This document shows, piece after piece, positions 16,501-25,719 of a DNA stretch of 64,000 bases. Source of the stretch: Xiheimicrobium sp052034585 (GTDB lineage Bacteria; Myxococcota; Myxococcia; Myxococcales; Myxococcaceae); the NCBI GenBank assembly GCA_052034585.1, contig JBPOIJ010000047.1, positions 62,001-126,000 on the forward strand, given 5' to 3'. The position numbers and the translations under genes are program-made. Each line of letters starts with the position of its first letter. Positions within the stretch are counted from its first letter, which is position 1. A model generated the notes under the pieces. It was not told where the DNA came from. It was given only the letters and a program-made list of their open reading frames with translations, and made no database searches.

Positions 16501-16886
16501 CCTTCGACTCGCTCCCTCGAGAACCGACACGTTGCACCCTCCGCTGCCGGAATCGGCTGGTTTCCGCGAGCACACGACACCAAGAGCCCAACGGCCTCAT
16601 CCAGCCTCTGGAGGAAATGTGCCGCATCTGCCGGTCGTGAATCCGGCTCTGAAGGGGCATGTTCCGCGGCGAATAGAGAATCGGCTCGAGGAACTCCTCG
16701 AGTTCACGAGCCGACCCCTCGAGCTCGAAGTACTTCTCGGCCGCGTGTTTCGAAACGGCCACCCGTGCGTTTGAGCAAGGTCGAGCTGCGCTCTCGACCA
16801 CCTCGACCTGAGCCACCGATCAGGCTGTCCGTTCTTTCTGCTTCAACGCGCTCTCGGCGCGTCCTCGAACAATCACGCTCGGTCGT
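16501..16886. other. Intergenic stretch with a long hairpin
   Basis: No supported gene lies here. At 16681-16714 the arms TCGGCTCG and CGAGCCGA enclose an inner repeat GAACT-CCTCG-AGTTC, giving a long, nearly continuous stem. Without a U tract it is an uncertain terminator. It marks the right boundary of the low-GC island, after which the leftward Hsp70-like gene ends at 16887. A weak leftward frame at 16493-16816 was not accepted. Confidence 0.5.
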
Positions 16887-18050
16887 TCAGTCGAGCAACA
16901 ACCGCGGCATGACCGCCAACACCGCTGCGCCGCGCGCCACTGCCGTCTGTGGATCATCTTCGATGTCGAGGGGCACGGGAAGGCTCCGCGCCACTGCCTC
17001 GCGCACCATGGGGATGAAGGTGGTGCCTCCGATCAGCATCACCGAAGCGAGCTGCTTCGGCTCGAGGCCCGCGTTCACCACCGTCTCGGCCATCACCTTC
17101 GTGCTGCGCTCGATCAGCTCTCGCCACGGGGTGAAGAGCTGCTCCCGTCGCACCATCACGTCCAGGCTGCGCCGCTGGCGTGGGGTGCCCAGCGCGTCGG
17201 GCACGAAGAAGCGGGCCTCGTTCGAGACCGAGAGCGCCCGCTTCACCAGCTCGCACTGCCGCTGGATTCGATCGAAGAGGACGACGTCCTTCGTCACGTC
17301 GATGCTCGCCATGCCCCAGATGGCCGCGGCGACGTGGCGCGCGAAGGCGAGATCGAAGTCGTTTCCACCGAGGCAGTCGTCACCACCCGCCGAGCGCACG
17401 CTCACCCGTCCGCCCTGACGCTGCACCACCGAGGTGTCGAGGGTGCCTCCGCCGAAGTCGTAGACGAGCACCGGGGCTTCGGGCCCTGACGCTCCGCCGA
17501 GCCCACGCGCGAGGGCGCCCGCGACCGGCTCGGAGATGATCCGAACCACTTCGAGGTGCGCCATCTTGCCGATCCGCACCATCGCGCGATGAACCTCCGG
17601 CCCTGCCGCGACCGGCGCCGTCATGAAGCACTTGCTGATCTTCCGCCCGAAGCGGTGCTCGGCGCGATCCTTGAGGTGGCGAACGATGATCGCCGCGACC
17701 TCGGAAGCGGTGATCTCTCCCGCCCGCGTCACCACCGACACCTCGCCCGGCCCTGCCGCCTTGAGCTTGAACGCCGAGCTCGCGTCGAGAATGCGCGCCG
17801 GCCCACTGTCGAGCGGTCGGCCGATGACTCGTTTGATGCCAGCGATGGTGTTCACCGGATCGGTCGCGCGCAGCTTCTCCGCCTCGAAGCCGACGATGGG
17901 CGAGCCCGACTTCGGGAAGTGCACCACGCTGGGAATGCAGGCGTCGCCGCGGCCGTCGAGCGCGTAGTGAAAGCGGCCGTCGAGGACGAGCGCCGCCGTG
18001 CTGAAGGTCGTCCCGAGATCGATGCCGAGGATCGGCTCTGCCCCTGCCAT
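16887..18050 (-). CDS. Hsp70-family protein consisting only of the nucleotide-binding domain
   Basis: The protein has 387 aa from ATG 18050. It contains the ATPase signatures of Hsp70/actin: phosphate loop 1 GIDLGTTFS (residue 9), phosphate 2 VYDFGGGTLDTS (about 190) and the adenosine loop VMLIGGTTFIPMVREA (about 340). It ends there: the substrate-binding domain and lid of DnaK (about 240 residues) are absent. Such short Hsp70-like proteins may act as switchable scaffolds or bind special partners. There is no grpE or dnaJ next to it, so it is not the main DnaK. The start was chosen to give the canonical short N-terminus. Confidence 0.88.
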   Translation of the reverse strand: MAGAEPILGIDLGTTFSTAALVLDGRFHYALDGRGDACIPSVVHFPKSGSPIVGFEAEKLRATDPVNTIAGIKRVIGRPLDSGPARILDASSAFKLKAAGPGEVSVVTRAGEITASEVAAIIVRHLKDRAEHRFGRKISKCFMTAPVAAGPEVHRAMVRIGKMAHLEVVRIISEPVAGALARGLGGASGPEAPVLVYDFGGGTLDTSVVQRQGGRVSVRSAGGDDCLGGNDFDLAFARHVAAAIWGMASIDVTKDVVLFDRIQRQCELVKRALSVSNEARFFVPDALGTPRQRRSLDVMVRREQLFTPWRELIERSTKVMAETVVNAGLEPKQLASVMLIGGTTFIPMVREAVARSLPVPLDIEDDPQTAVARGAAVLAVMPRLLLD

Positions 18051-18161
18051 GCTGAAAGGGTCATCGGCACGCCCGCGCCTCGCCAACAGAAGAACCTGAC
18101 GCGTCAACGGCCTGACGCGCCCAACGTGCGAGGGAGGTCCTGACCTGACACCCTCGGCGCT

Positions 18162-20750
18162 TCAGGGCCCGACGGTGATCAGCACCTCACGGTCGAAGTC
18201 GATGAGCTCACGCGCGACCCGCTGCACGTCGGCCGCGCTCACCGCGTCGATCTCCTCCGCGTAGCGCAGGTACTTCTCCGCGCCGAGGCCGTAACAGGCG
18301 TCGAGCGCCATCGTGCCGGCGCGCGCCCCGTTTCGCTGGAGGCCGATCTGCTGGCTGCCGACGAGGTAGCGCTTGGCGCGCAAGAGCTCGTCGTCGCCCA
18401 CCATCGCCTCCCGCACCTTCGCGAGCTCGTCGCGCAGGCCCTGCACCGCGGCGTCCACCTTCTCCGGGCTGGTGCCGATGTAGGTGGCGAAGTAGCCCGG
18501 GTCGACGCCCTCGAGCGACGTCGCCGACACCGAGTAGGCCATCGACCGTTTGTCGCGCAGCTCGATGAAGAGCCGCCCGCTCTGGCCGGCGAGCAAGGTG
18601 GTGAGCACCTCGAGCGGTCGCCGACGAGCATCGGTGATTCGCAGCCCAGGGAAGCCCAACACCACCTGCGTCTGCGCCTTGGCCAGCTCCCGATGCACGC
18701 GGCGGGGCGAGGCGACCGGCCCTTCCGCGGCGATCTCCAGCGGCCGACTCGCGAGCGCCGAGGTGCCGAACCGTCGGCGCGCCAGCTCGACGACCTTCTC
18801 TGCGTCGACGTCGCCCACCACCGCGAGCGTCAGCTGCGACGGGTCGAGGAACCGCTGGTGGTAGTCGACGAGGTGCTGGCGGGTGAGCGACTCCACCGAC
18901 GCCTTCTCTCCCGACAACGAAAGCCGGTACGGGTGCGAGGTGAAGAGCGTCTTGGCGAACAGCTCGAAGGCGATGGCCGAGGGCCGATCGTCGCGCGCGG
19001 CGATGTCCTGCAGCTGGAGCCGCCGTTCCCGTTCGAGCTCAGCCTCTCGAAAGGCGGGCTGGGTGGCGACCTCTCCGAAGAGCTCGAAGGCGCGCTCGAA
19101 GTGTTTGGAGAGGAACTCGCCCCGCAGCGACATCGAGCTGCGGCCGCCGATGGCGCTCAAGGAGCCGGCGAGCGAGTCGACGAGGTGCGAGATCTGCTCC
19201 GCTTCGTAGCTCGGGGTGCCTCGTGTCAGGGTGCGGGCGAGGAGCGTCGACACCCCGTTCGTCTCCGCCGTCTCGTAGCGCACGCCACCGAGGAAGCTCG
19301 CGCGCACGCTGAAGAGCGGCACCGCGCGCTCTTCCTTCACGATGATGGTCGCGCCGGAGGGGAGCCGTTCGACGAGCAGCTCCTTTCGCTCCTTGCCCGA
19401 CGAACCAGCCGTGCGGAGCGGCCGACTGGGCGCCAGGTTGCGTGGCGGCAGCGGGGCAGGGCGCTCGGCGAGCACCCGGGCCAGCACCTCTTCGGCGGCG
19501 CCCTTCGAGAAGCTCATCGAGCGCGCTCCCAGCGCGGTGATCGAGCAGCGATCGAAGGTGAAGTAGCGCTGCGCCACCTCGCGCACCTTGGCGGCCGTCA
19601 CCTGGGAGATGGCCTCGTAGTACTGCGCCTCGCGCTCGATGCCACCCATGGTGGACTCGTAGCTGCCCAGCTTGCGCGCCACGCCCTGCACCGTCTCCCG
19701 TTGGTAGACGGCCTCGGCCTCGATGAGCGACTTCACCGTCTCGAGCTCGTCGGCCTCGACCTCGGTCGCGGTCATCGTCGCCAGCACCCGCGCGGTCGCC
19801 TCGAACGCCTCGAGCGCCTTCTCGGGGCTCGCCACCAACGACGCCGCGAACAAGCCGTCTTCCTGCGGCGTCCACGACCAGGCGCTCACGTCCTTCACCA
19901 GCGCGCGCTTGCGCTTGACCTCGAGCGACAGCCGCGAGGCGTCACCTTGGCCGGCCAGCATCGCCAGCACGTCGAGCGCGGGGGCGTCGGGGTGATCGAC
20001 TCCCGGACTCTGGAAGGCGAGGTGGAGCCAGGCTTCCTTCACGTCGTCGAGCTGCACGCTGGTGCGAACGCCGGTGAACTTGGGCTCCGCTGGACGACGG
20101 CGGACCGGTGGCTCGCCCCGGCCCCAATCGCCACCGAGCAGCTCTTCCGCCCATTGCCGCAGCTGCGCCTCGGTCACGTCGCCCACCGCCGAGAGCACGA
20201 TGTTCTTCGGCGTGTAGTGCTTCGCGTAGAAGCCGAGCACCCGCTCGCGGGTGTGGCTGCGCACGTTGGCTTCGAAGCCGATCACCGGCCGGCCGTAGGG
20301 GTGGGTGGTGAAGGCGGTGGCGAAGAGCTCCTTCGAGGCGCGGCGGCTGGGCATGTCTTGGCTGCGCTTGATCTCTTCGCAGACGACCTCGATCTCCTTC
20401 GTCAGCTCTCCGGCGTCGAAGGCCGAGCTGCGCACCGCATCGGCGAGCACGTCGAGGCCCTCGCGCGCGAAGCGGCTGGCCATCACCACGTGGTAGACGG
20501 TCTGATCGAAGCTCGTCCAGGCGTTGATCTCTCCGCCGTGCGCCTCGACGCTGCGAGCGATCGCGCCCGGCCCTCGGCGCGCCGTTCCCTTGAAGAGCAT
20601 GTGCTCGTGGAGGTGGGCGAGGCCGACCTCGTCGGGGTTCTCGTCGGCGCTCCCGACCTTCACCCAGAGCTGAAAGGCGGCCACCGGCGCGACGTGGCTC
20701 TCTTCCAGCACCACGGTGAGCCCGTTCGACAAACGAAATCGCAATGCCAT
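18162..20750 (-). CDS. Double-domain M16 (insulinase/pitrilysin) zinc peptidase
   Basis: The protein has 862 aa with two M16 modules in tandem. The first carries the inverted zinc motif HLHEH (residues 46-50) and the downstream glutamate region EIEVVCEEIKRSQDMPSRR. The second starts near residue 450 (LPSGATIIVKEERAVPLFSV) and has no HxxEH, as in the non-catalytic half of processing peptidases. Fused pairs close like a clamshell around peptide substrates. No signal peptide is seen from ATG 20750, so it is probably cytoplasmic or exported by another route. It is divergent from the coiled-coil gene at 20807. Confidence 0.93.
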   Translation of the reverse strand: MALRFRLSNGLTVVLEESHVAPVAAFQLWVKVGSADENPDEVGLAHLHEHMLFKGTARRGPGAIARSVEAHGGEINAWTSFDQTVYHVVMASRFAREGLDVLADAVRSSAFDAGELTKEIEVVCEEIKRSQDMPSRRASKELFATAFTTHPYGRPVIGFEANVRSHTRERVLGFYAKHYTPKNIVLSAVGDVTEAQLRQWAEELLGGDWGRGEPPVRRRPAEPKFTGVRTSVQLDDVKEAWLHLAFQSPGVDHPDAPALDVLAMLAGQGDASRLSLEVKRKRALVKDVSAWSWTPQEDGLFAASLVASPEKALEAFEATARVLATMTATEVEADELETVKSLIEAEAVYQRETVQGVARKLGSYESTMGGIEREAQYYEAISQVTAAKVREVAQRYFTFDRCSITALGARSMSFSKGAAEEVLARVLAERPAPLPPRNLAPSRPLRTAGSSGKERKELLVERLPSGATIIVKEERAVPLFSVRASFLGGVRYETAETNGVSTLLARTLTRGTPSYEAEQISHLVDSLAGSLSAIGGRSSMSLRGEFLSKHFERAFELFGEVATQPAFREAELERERRLQLQDIAARDDRPSAIAFELFAKTLFTSHPYRLSLSGEKASVESLTRQHLVDYHQRFLDPSQLTLAVVGDVDAEKVVELARRRFGTSALASRPLEIAAEGPVASPRRVHRELAKAQTQVVLGFPGLRITDARRRPLEVLTTLLAGQSGRLFIELRDKRSMAYSVSATSLEGVDPGYFATYIGTSPEKVDAAVQGLRDELAKVREAMVGDDELLRAKRYLVGSQQIGLQRNGARAGTMALDACYGLGAEKYLRYAEEIDAVSAADVQRVARELIDFDREVLITVGP

Positions 20751-20806
20751 GGAGGCACGCTCGCATCCTCGCTCCACCGAAGGAAGAGGGTTAGGCTGGC
20801 GCCCCG

Positions 20807-23236
20807 GTGGCCGTGAACCCTGATCCGCTCTTCGAGCTGCGCGAGGAGCTCAACGACGAAGACGAGCCGTTGTTCGGAGCTCCGGCGTCCAAGCCGGTGA
20901 CGGGCACGCTCGTCTCTCCGCCCGTCCCCGCGCCCAGAGCGCAGACGGGCGTGCTTCCGCCGCCGTCGGGTGCCACCAACGGCGTCGGCGGCCCTCCACC
21001 GCTGCCGCCTCCGTTGCCGCGAAAGCAACAGACCGGCGCGATCCCCTCGCCTGCGCTCTCTCCGCCGATGCCGCCGCAGTCGGTGCCGACCGCCTCGCCC
21101 GCACGCGGAGTGCCCAAGGCCACCAAGCCCACCACCGGCGCCTACGCCGCGGCCCCGCCGGTGCAGTACCAGGTCACCGGGCTGCCGCAGCTCCCGCCGA
21201 CCGTGCAGCGCCCGCAGGGCGGCGACCCGTTTCAGGAGCCCGCCGAGCCACGCATGCCGGCCGGCGCCGACCCGGAGGAGAAGCTCAAGACCTTCCGCGC
21301 GATCATTCGCGGCAAGGACGACGCCCTCGCGCGAGGCCGTGGGCTGTACCAGGCCGTCGACGCCGAAGCGCAGCAGCTGCGCGCCATCGCGACCCAGCTC
21401 CGCGGCCAGCTCGAGGTCGCCGCCATCGAGCTGCAGAAGGCCTCGGAATACCCACAGCAGCTCCAGCACCTGCGCGAGCTGCTCGAGAAGGACACGATCC
21501 GCGCCGACGAGGCCGAGCAGAAGATGGAGGGCCTCGTCGCCCGCATGGCGCAGGTCGACGCCGAGCGGCGCGATCTCACCAACGCCGTCGCCGAGCTCGA
21601 GACCCAGAACCAGCAGCTGAGCGCGCGGGTCGAAGAGGAACGCAAGACGCGCGAGATGCTCGCCGACGAGCTGATCGGCGCGAAGGAAGCGCTCGGGCTC
21701 TCGCAAGATCGAGTCACCGATCTCGCCAACCGGCTCACCGAGGGCAAGGGGCTCTACGAGAACGCCTCGTCGCAGCTCCAGGGCGCGCAGGGCGAGAGGG
21801 AGCGCCTCGAGGCCGAGCTGGCGACGGTGCGCACCGAGCTCGCGTCCATCTCCGGTGAGCGTGACGGCTACAAGGGCGAGCTCGACGGCGCCCAGCTCGA
21901 GGTGGAGTCGCTCCGGCAGCGCTCCGACACCCTCGAGAAGCAGCTCGCCGACGCCACCTCGAAGCTCTCCACCTTCGAGAGCGAGCAGGAGTGGTCGAAG
22001 TCGACGCTCGAGCAGTCCACCGCGCGCACCCAGGAGCTCGAGACCCAGCTCGCCGATCTCAAGGGCCAGCTCGAGGCGGTGCAGAGCCAGCTGCAGGAAC
22101 GCACCGCGGTCGCCGATCAGCTCGCCGGTGAGCTCGAGCGAGAGCGTGGCGAGGCCCAGACCCGCATCGAGTCGCTCGAGGCGAACCTCCGGGAAGTTCA
22201 AGGCGTCGCGCGATCGGCGGCGGGCACCCTGCAGAGCCAGCTCCAGCAGGCCGTCGCCGAGGCGCAGCGCTACCAGCAGGCGCACCAGGAGCAGCTCGGG
22301 CTCGTCAGCGCCGCTCAGGAGGACGCGGCCGCGCTCAACGCGCGAGTGGGAGAGCTCGAGGCGCAGCTCCAAGAGACCGAGGCGCGGCTGAGCGAGGCCG
22401 GCACCCAGATGGCCGAGTCTCGGGGGAACGCCGAGGCCGCCCAGAGCGCCATCGAGGCCGCCGAGCAGCGCGCCGCCCAGGCCGACGAGATCGTTCAGAA
22501 CGCGAACGCCCAGCTCGAGCAGGCGCGCGCCCACCTCGCCGAGGCCGCCAAGCGGGTCGAGGCCGCGGAGGCGAAGGCGCGCAGCTACGAGCAGCAGGCG
22601 CGCGAGGTCTTCGGGAAGGTGCACGACGCCCAGTCGCAGCTGCAGGAACTCGAAGAGGCGCGCGGGGCCGCCGAGAGCCGCGTCGCCTCCCTCGAAGCCC
22701 GGCTCAAGGAGGCGACCGAGAAGGGCCGCGCCGCCGAGACCAAGGCCGCCCAGAACGAGGCCCGCGCCGCCCAGGCCGAGGCCCGCGCGAAGGAAGCCGC
22801 CACCCGCGCCGATCACGCCTCTCGCTCCGCTGCCTCTGGCTCCGACGCCAAGTTCAAGGAGCTCCGCACTCAGCTCGACGCCGCCAACGCCAACGAGCGC
22901 GCCCTGCAGCAAGAGGTCGCCGCGATGCAGGCCCAGGAGATCACCCTCAAGGGCGACCTCGGCTCGACCGAGGCGCGCGTCGCTCAGCTCGAGCAGGAGC
23001 TCAAGGACTCCCAGACGAAGCTCCAGGCGGCGATCCAGAAGGTCGCCGAAGCGCAGGTCGCCGCCAAGAAGGGCCCGTCCTCGTCCTCTTCCAGCGTGAC
23101 GACGGGCGAGGTCGAGAAGCTCAAGACGGACAACGCCGCGCTCAAGAAGAAGCTGATGGCCGCCGAGAACGCGATCGAGCAGGCCGCGAGCCTCAAGGCC
23201 AAGGTGGCCCGCCTCGAGGCCCAGCTCAAGAAGTGA
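20807..23236 (+). CDS. Large coiled-coil protein with proline-rich N-terminus
   Basis: The protein has 809 aa from GTG 20807 (GTG 20813 also possible); a TAGGCT hexamer ends 9 nt before. Residues 1-150 are acidic then Pro-rich (PPPLPPPLPRKQQTG) and probably disordered. Residues ~155-809 are a nearly unbroken alpha-helical coiled coil with heptads rich in Glu, Gln, Ala and Leu, ending in a Ser stretch (GPSSSSSS) and a last basic heptad block. No enzymatic or receiver domain is present, unlike AglZ or FrzS of myxobacterial motility. A structural, polarity or filament role is possible but unproven. Confidence 0.85.
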   Translation: MAVNPDPLFELREELNDEDEPLFGAPASKPVTGTLVSPPVPAPRAQTGVLPPPSGATNGVGGPPPLPPPLPRKQQTGAIPSPALSPPMPPQSVPTASPARGVPKATKPTTGAYAAAPPVQYQVTGLPQLPPTVQRPQGGDPFQEPAEPRMPAGADPEEKLKTFRAIIRGKDDALARGRGLYQAVDAEAQQLRAIATQLRGQLEVAAIELQKASEYPQQLQHLRELLEKDTIRADEAEQKMEGLVARMAQVDAERRDLTNAVAELETQNQQLSARVEEERKTREMLADELIGAKEALGLSQDRVTDLANRLTEGKGLYENASSQLQGAQGERERLEAELATVRTELASISGERDGYKGELDGAQLEVESLRQRSDTLEKQLADATSKLSTFESEQEWSKSTLEQSTARTQELETQLADLKGQLEAVQSQLQERTAVADQLAGELERERGEAQTRIESLEANLREVQGVARSAAGTLQSQLQQAVAEAQRYQQAHQEQLGLVSAAQEDAAALNARVGELEAQLQETEARLSEAGTQMAESRGNAEAAQSAIEAAEQRAAQADEIVQNANAQLEQARAHLAEAAKRVEAAEAKARSYEQQAREVFGKVHDAQSQLQELEEARGAAESRVASLEARLKEATEKGRAAETKAAQNEARAAQAEARAKEAATRADHASRSAASGSDAKFKELRTQLDAANANERALQQEVAAMQAQEITLKGDLGSTEARVAQLEQELKDSQTKLQAAIQKVAEAQVAAKKGPSSSSSSVTTGEVEKLKTDNAALKKKLMAAENAIEQAASLKAKVARLEAQLKK

Positions 23237-23266
23237 TGAGCCCGCTCGGCTCGAGAGCAGCGCCCT

Positions 23267-23608
23267 CTAGGCGACGGGCGCGGGCTCGACCAACCCGGCG
23301 TCGTACAACCGCGACAACGAGTCCTTCACGCTCTGCCGCGAGACCCCGAGGTCGGTGAAGGCCTTCTCGAGATCCTCCACGCGGAGCGCTGCGGGCGCGA
23401 GCTCGGCGACGAGGCTGGTGTCGTCAGGGCTGATCTTGAAGCTGCTCGCCCACTCGGCCTGGGCGGCGTCGAAGGCCGTCTTGCCCTGGCTCTGCACGGT
23501 GGAGAGCTTCGACTTCCAGGTGGCGTGGGCTTCTTCTCCCCGCACGGTGAGACGGAAGCGCTGGCTGCGGGCCCACTTGAGACGTGGGCGGGACTGCTCG
23601 GTCGTCAT
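23267..23608 (-). CDS. Small basic/helical protein with C-terminal winged-helix-like region, unknown
   Basis: The protein has 113 aa from ATG 23608, with an AGGTGA ribosome site at the right distance; a GTG three codons earlier would lie inside that site. The N-terminal half is basic (RPRLKWARSQRFRLTVRG). The C-terminal half reads like a small winged helix or EF-like helical pair (AFTDLGVSRQSVKDSLSRLY, then DAGLVEP). It converges with the coiled-coil gene and is divergent from hemW. It could be a DNA-binding or adaptor protein, but no family was recognised. Confidence 0.65.
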   Translation of the reverse strand: MTTEQSRPRLKWARSQRFRLTVRGEEAHATWKSKLSTVQSQGKTAFDAAQAEWASSFKISPDDTSLVAELAPAALRVEDLEKAFTDLGVSRQSVKDSLSRLYDAGLVEPAPVA

Positions 23609-23687
23609 GGAGGTCACCTACCTCGCTTCCGAGCGGTTGGGGAGATGGACTTGCGTGAGCCTGCCCGGTCGTCGGACAAGGGCCGCG

Positions 23688-24875
23688 GTGACCCCGCGTG
23701 CGCCCATCGACCCGCTCACTGGCCTCTCGGCCGCGCGGTTCGCCGTGTACGTGCACTTTCCCTTCTGTCTGTCGAAGTGCCCGTACTGCGACTTCGCGTC
23801 GACGGTGGCGAAGGAGGTGCCGGAGCAGCGCTACACCCGCGCCGTGAAGCGCGAGCTCGAGCTGCGCGCGGCCGGTCTCGAGGCTCGGGAGGTGGAGGCG
23901 ATCTTCATCGGCGGCGGTACGCCCTCGCTGTGGAGCCCGTCGTCGGTCGCCGACGTCTTGGCCGAGCTCGCCCGTCGCTTCACCCTCGCCGAGGGCTGCG
24001 AGATCACGCTCGAAGCGAACCCTGGCGCCGCCGACGCGAGCCGCTTCTCCGGCTACCTCGGGGCGGGCGTGAACCGGCTCTCCATCGGCGTTCAGTCCTT
24101 CGACGGGCGAACGCTCGGGCGGCTGGGGCGGGCGCACGACGGCGCGATGGCCCGGCGCGCGATCGAGGCGGCTCGGCAGGCTGGCTTCGCGAACGTGTCG
24201 GCCGACTTCATCTATGGCGTCGAAGGCCAGACCCTCGATGACGTGCGCCGCGACGCCGAAGCAGCGGTGACGCTGGGCACCGAGCACCTCTCGGCCTACG
24301 CGCTCACCCTCGACGCCGAGTCGCTCGCCGAAGAGGTGCCGCTCGCCAAGCGGCTCGCCCAGGGAGAGGTGTCGCTCCCCGACGACGAGACGGTCGTGCA
24401 GATGCAGCGGGTGGTGCGCGACGTCTACGGGGCCGCCGGGCTCGAGCGGTACGAGATCTCGAACTACGCCAAGCCGGGCCTCCATTCCCGGCACAACGCC
24501 AGCTACTGGACCGGCGGCGACTGGCTGGCGCTCGGGGTGGGCGCGACTGGTTCGCTGGGCTCCACGCGGTACGCCAACCACCGGAGCGCCGAGCGCTACT
24601 TCACCGAGGTCGAGGCAGGCCGACGGCCCGAGCGCGCGACGGAGCTGCTGACGACGCAGGAGCGGTTCGAGGAGCGGGTGGCGATGGGGCTCCGGCTGGC
24701 GGTGGGGCTCGATCTCCGCGGCGCCTGTGCAGCCTTCGGCGAGTCGTACGAGCGGCGGGCGCCCTTCGTCGATCGGCTGGTGCGCGAGGACCTGGCGCGC
24801 GTCGAAGGCTCGCAGGTGCGCCTCACCGACCGAGGGTTCGATCTCCACAGCGCCATCAGCGCACGGCTGATGTGA
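23688..24875 (+). CDS. hemW: Radical SAM heme chaperone HemW
   Basis: The protein has 395 aa from GTG 23688. The radical SAM cluster motif appears as FCLSKCPYC (CxxxCxxC, residues 31-38), followed by IFIGGGTPSLW, the EANPG strand and GVQSF. The C-terminal HemN-like part has RYEISNYAKPG and RHNASYW, typical of HemW rather than true HemN. HemW binds heme and delivers it to respiratory proteins. The upstream frame is open back to 23607 (ATG) and beyond, but those starts would overlap the divergent gene and add residues not usual for the family. Confidence 0.92.
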   Translation: MTPRAPIDPLTGLSAARFAVYVHFPFCLSKCPYCDFASTVAKEVPEQRYTRAVKRELELRAAGLEAREVEAIFIGGGTPSLWSPSSVADVLAELARRFTLAEGCEITLEANPGAADASRFSGYLGAGVNRLSIGVQSFDGRTLGRLGRAHDGAMARRAIEAARQAGFANVSADFIYGVEGQTLDDVRRDAEAAVTLGTEHLSAYALTLDAESLAEEVPLAKRLAQGEVSLPDDETVVQMQRVVRDVYGAAGLERYEISNYAKPGLHSRHNASYWTGGDWLALGVGATGSLGSTRYANHRSAERYFTEVEAGRRPERATELLTTQERFEERVAMGLRLAVGLDLRGACAAFGESYERRAPFVDRLVREDLARVEGSQVRLTDRGFDLHSAISARLM

Positions 24876-24905
24876 GCGGCCAACGTCTCTGGCAAGGTGC
24901 GCGCC

Positions 24906-25718
24906 GTGTCGGGCTACTTCCAGTGGATCATTCTCTCGGCCCTCACCGGCTCGCCCATCGGGTCGGCGCTCTTCCTGATCATCTTCTGGTTCGTCGTCGA
25001 CCGGTTCACCCTGGGCATTCTCCCCGACCCGGTGCGGTGGGTGATGCGCTGGCGCCGGGCCGCCCACCTCGAGCGCGTGCTGCTCGGCAACCCGCATGAC
25101 GGGCGGGCTCGGCTCGAGCTCGCCGGGCTCTACGTCGATCGCAAGAAGTACGCGCGGGCCGTCGAGCTGCTCAGGCCGAACGTCGAGAAGGGCGACGAGG
25201 ACCCACAGACGCTCTTCACCTTGGGCGTCGGGTGCCTGGGCGCGGGCTACGTCCAGCAAGGGGAGAAGCTGCTCGAGAGCGTCGAGGCGGCCCAGCCAGG
25301 CTTCCGGGTCAGCGAGGTGGAGCTCGTGCGTGGGCAGTTCCGGCTCGCCCGCAAGGACTTCGCCGGCGCACGCACCGCGCTCGAGGCCTTGGTCAAGGCG
25401 CGCAAGGGCACCATCGAAGGCCGGGTCTTGTTGTCGCAGGCGCTGATCGGGCTCGGTGACGACGGGGCCGCCGCGCTGATGCGGGACGAAGCGTGGGCCG
25501 AGTACGTGAGCGCGCCCTCGTTCCAACGTCGCAAGGAGCGCTGGTGGGCCTGGCGGGCTCGACCCTCTCGGCCGCTCACCTATCTCCTCGTCGCCGTGCT
25601 GTGCCTCGGGTCGTTCGTGACGGTCGTAGCGCCGAGGCTCAACGAGTGGGCGGCAGCCCGGGAACGCGCAGCAGGTGGCGCCGCTCACGACCCCGGGCTC
25701 GCAGAACCGGACGAGTGA
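24906..25718 (+). CDS. Membrane-anchored TPR protein
   Basis: The protein has 270 aa from GTG 24906, with AAGG 8 nt before it. It has an N-terminal membrane span (GSALFLIIFWFVVDRFTLGI), then three or four TPR-like helical pairs (ARLELAGLYVDRKKYARAVE and TLFTLGVGCLGAGYVQQGEK), and a C-terminal membrane span (LLVAVLCLGSFVTVVAP). TPRs serve in protein assembly, here on one face of the inner membrane. The next gene, DedA, starts 2 bp after its stop, so the two are probably cotranscribed. Confidence 0.8.
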   Translation: MSGYFQWIILSALTGSPIGSALFLIIFWFVVDRFTLGILPDPVRWVMRWRRAAHLERVLLGNPHDGRARLELAGLYVDRKKYARAVELLRPNVEKGDEDPQTLFTLGVGCLGAGYVQQGEKLLESVEAAQPGFRVSEVELVRGQFRLARKDFAGARTALEALVKARKGTIEGRVLLSQALIGLGDDGAAALMRDEAWAEYVSAPSFQRRKERWWAWRARPSRPLTYLLVAVLCLGSFVTVVAPRLNEWAAARERAAGGAAHDPGLAEPDE

Positions 25719-25719
25719 G

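Noticed and set aside
16493..16816. Leftward 107-codon frame between the island and the Hsp70-like gene
   Set aside because: No ribosome site, mixed codon use, and it spans the 16681 hairpin. Could be a remnant, but not supported.
18693..20816. Rightward open frame opposite the M16 peptidase
   Set aside because: Shadow of a gene with clear HxxEH motif and correct frame; product composition is non-protein-like.
20660..22912. Long leftward open frame (750 codons) opposite the coiled-coil gene
   Set aside because: Leu/Gly/Arg-rich low-complexity product that mirrors the heptad codons of the coiled coil. No start signal, and GC skew favours the rightward gene.
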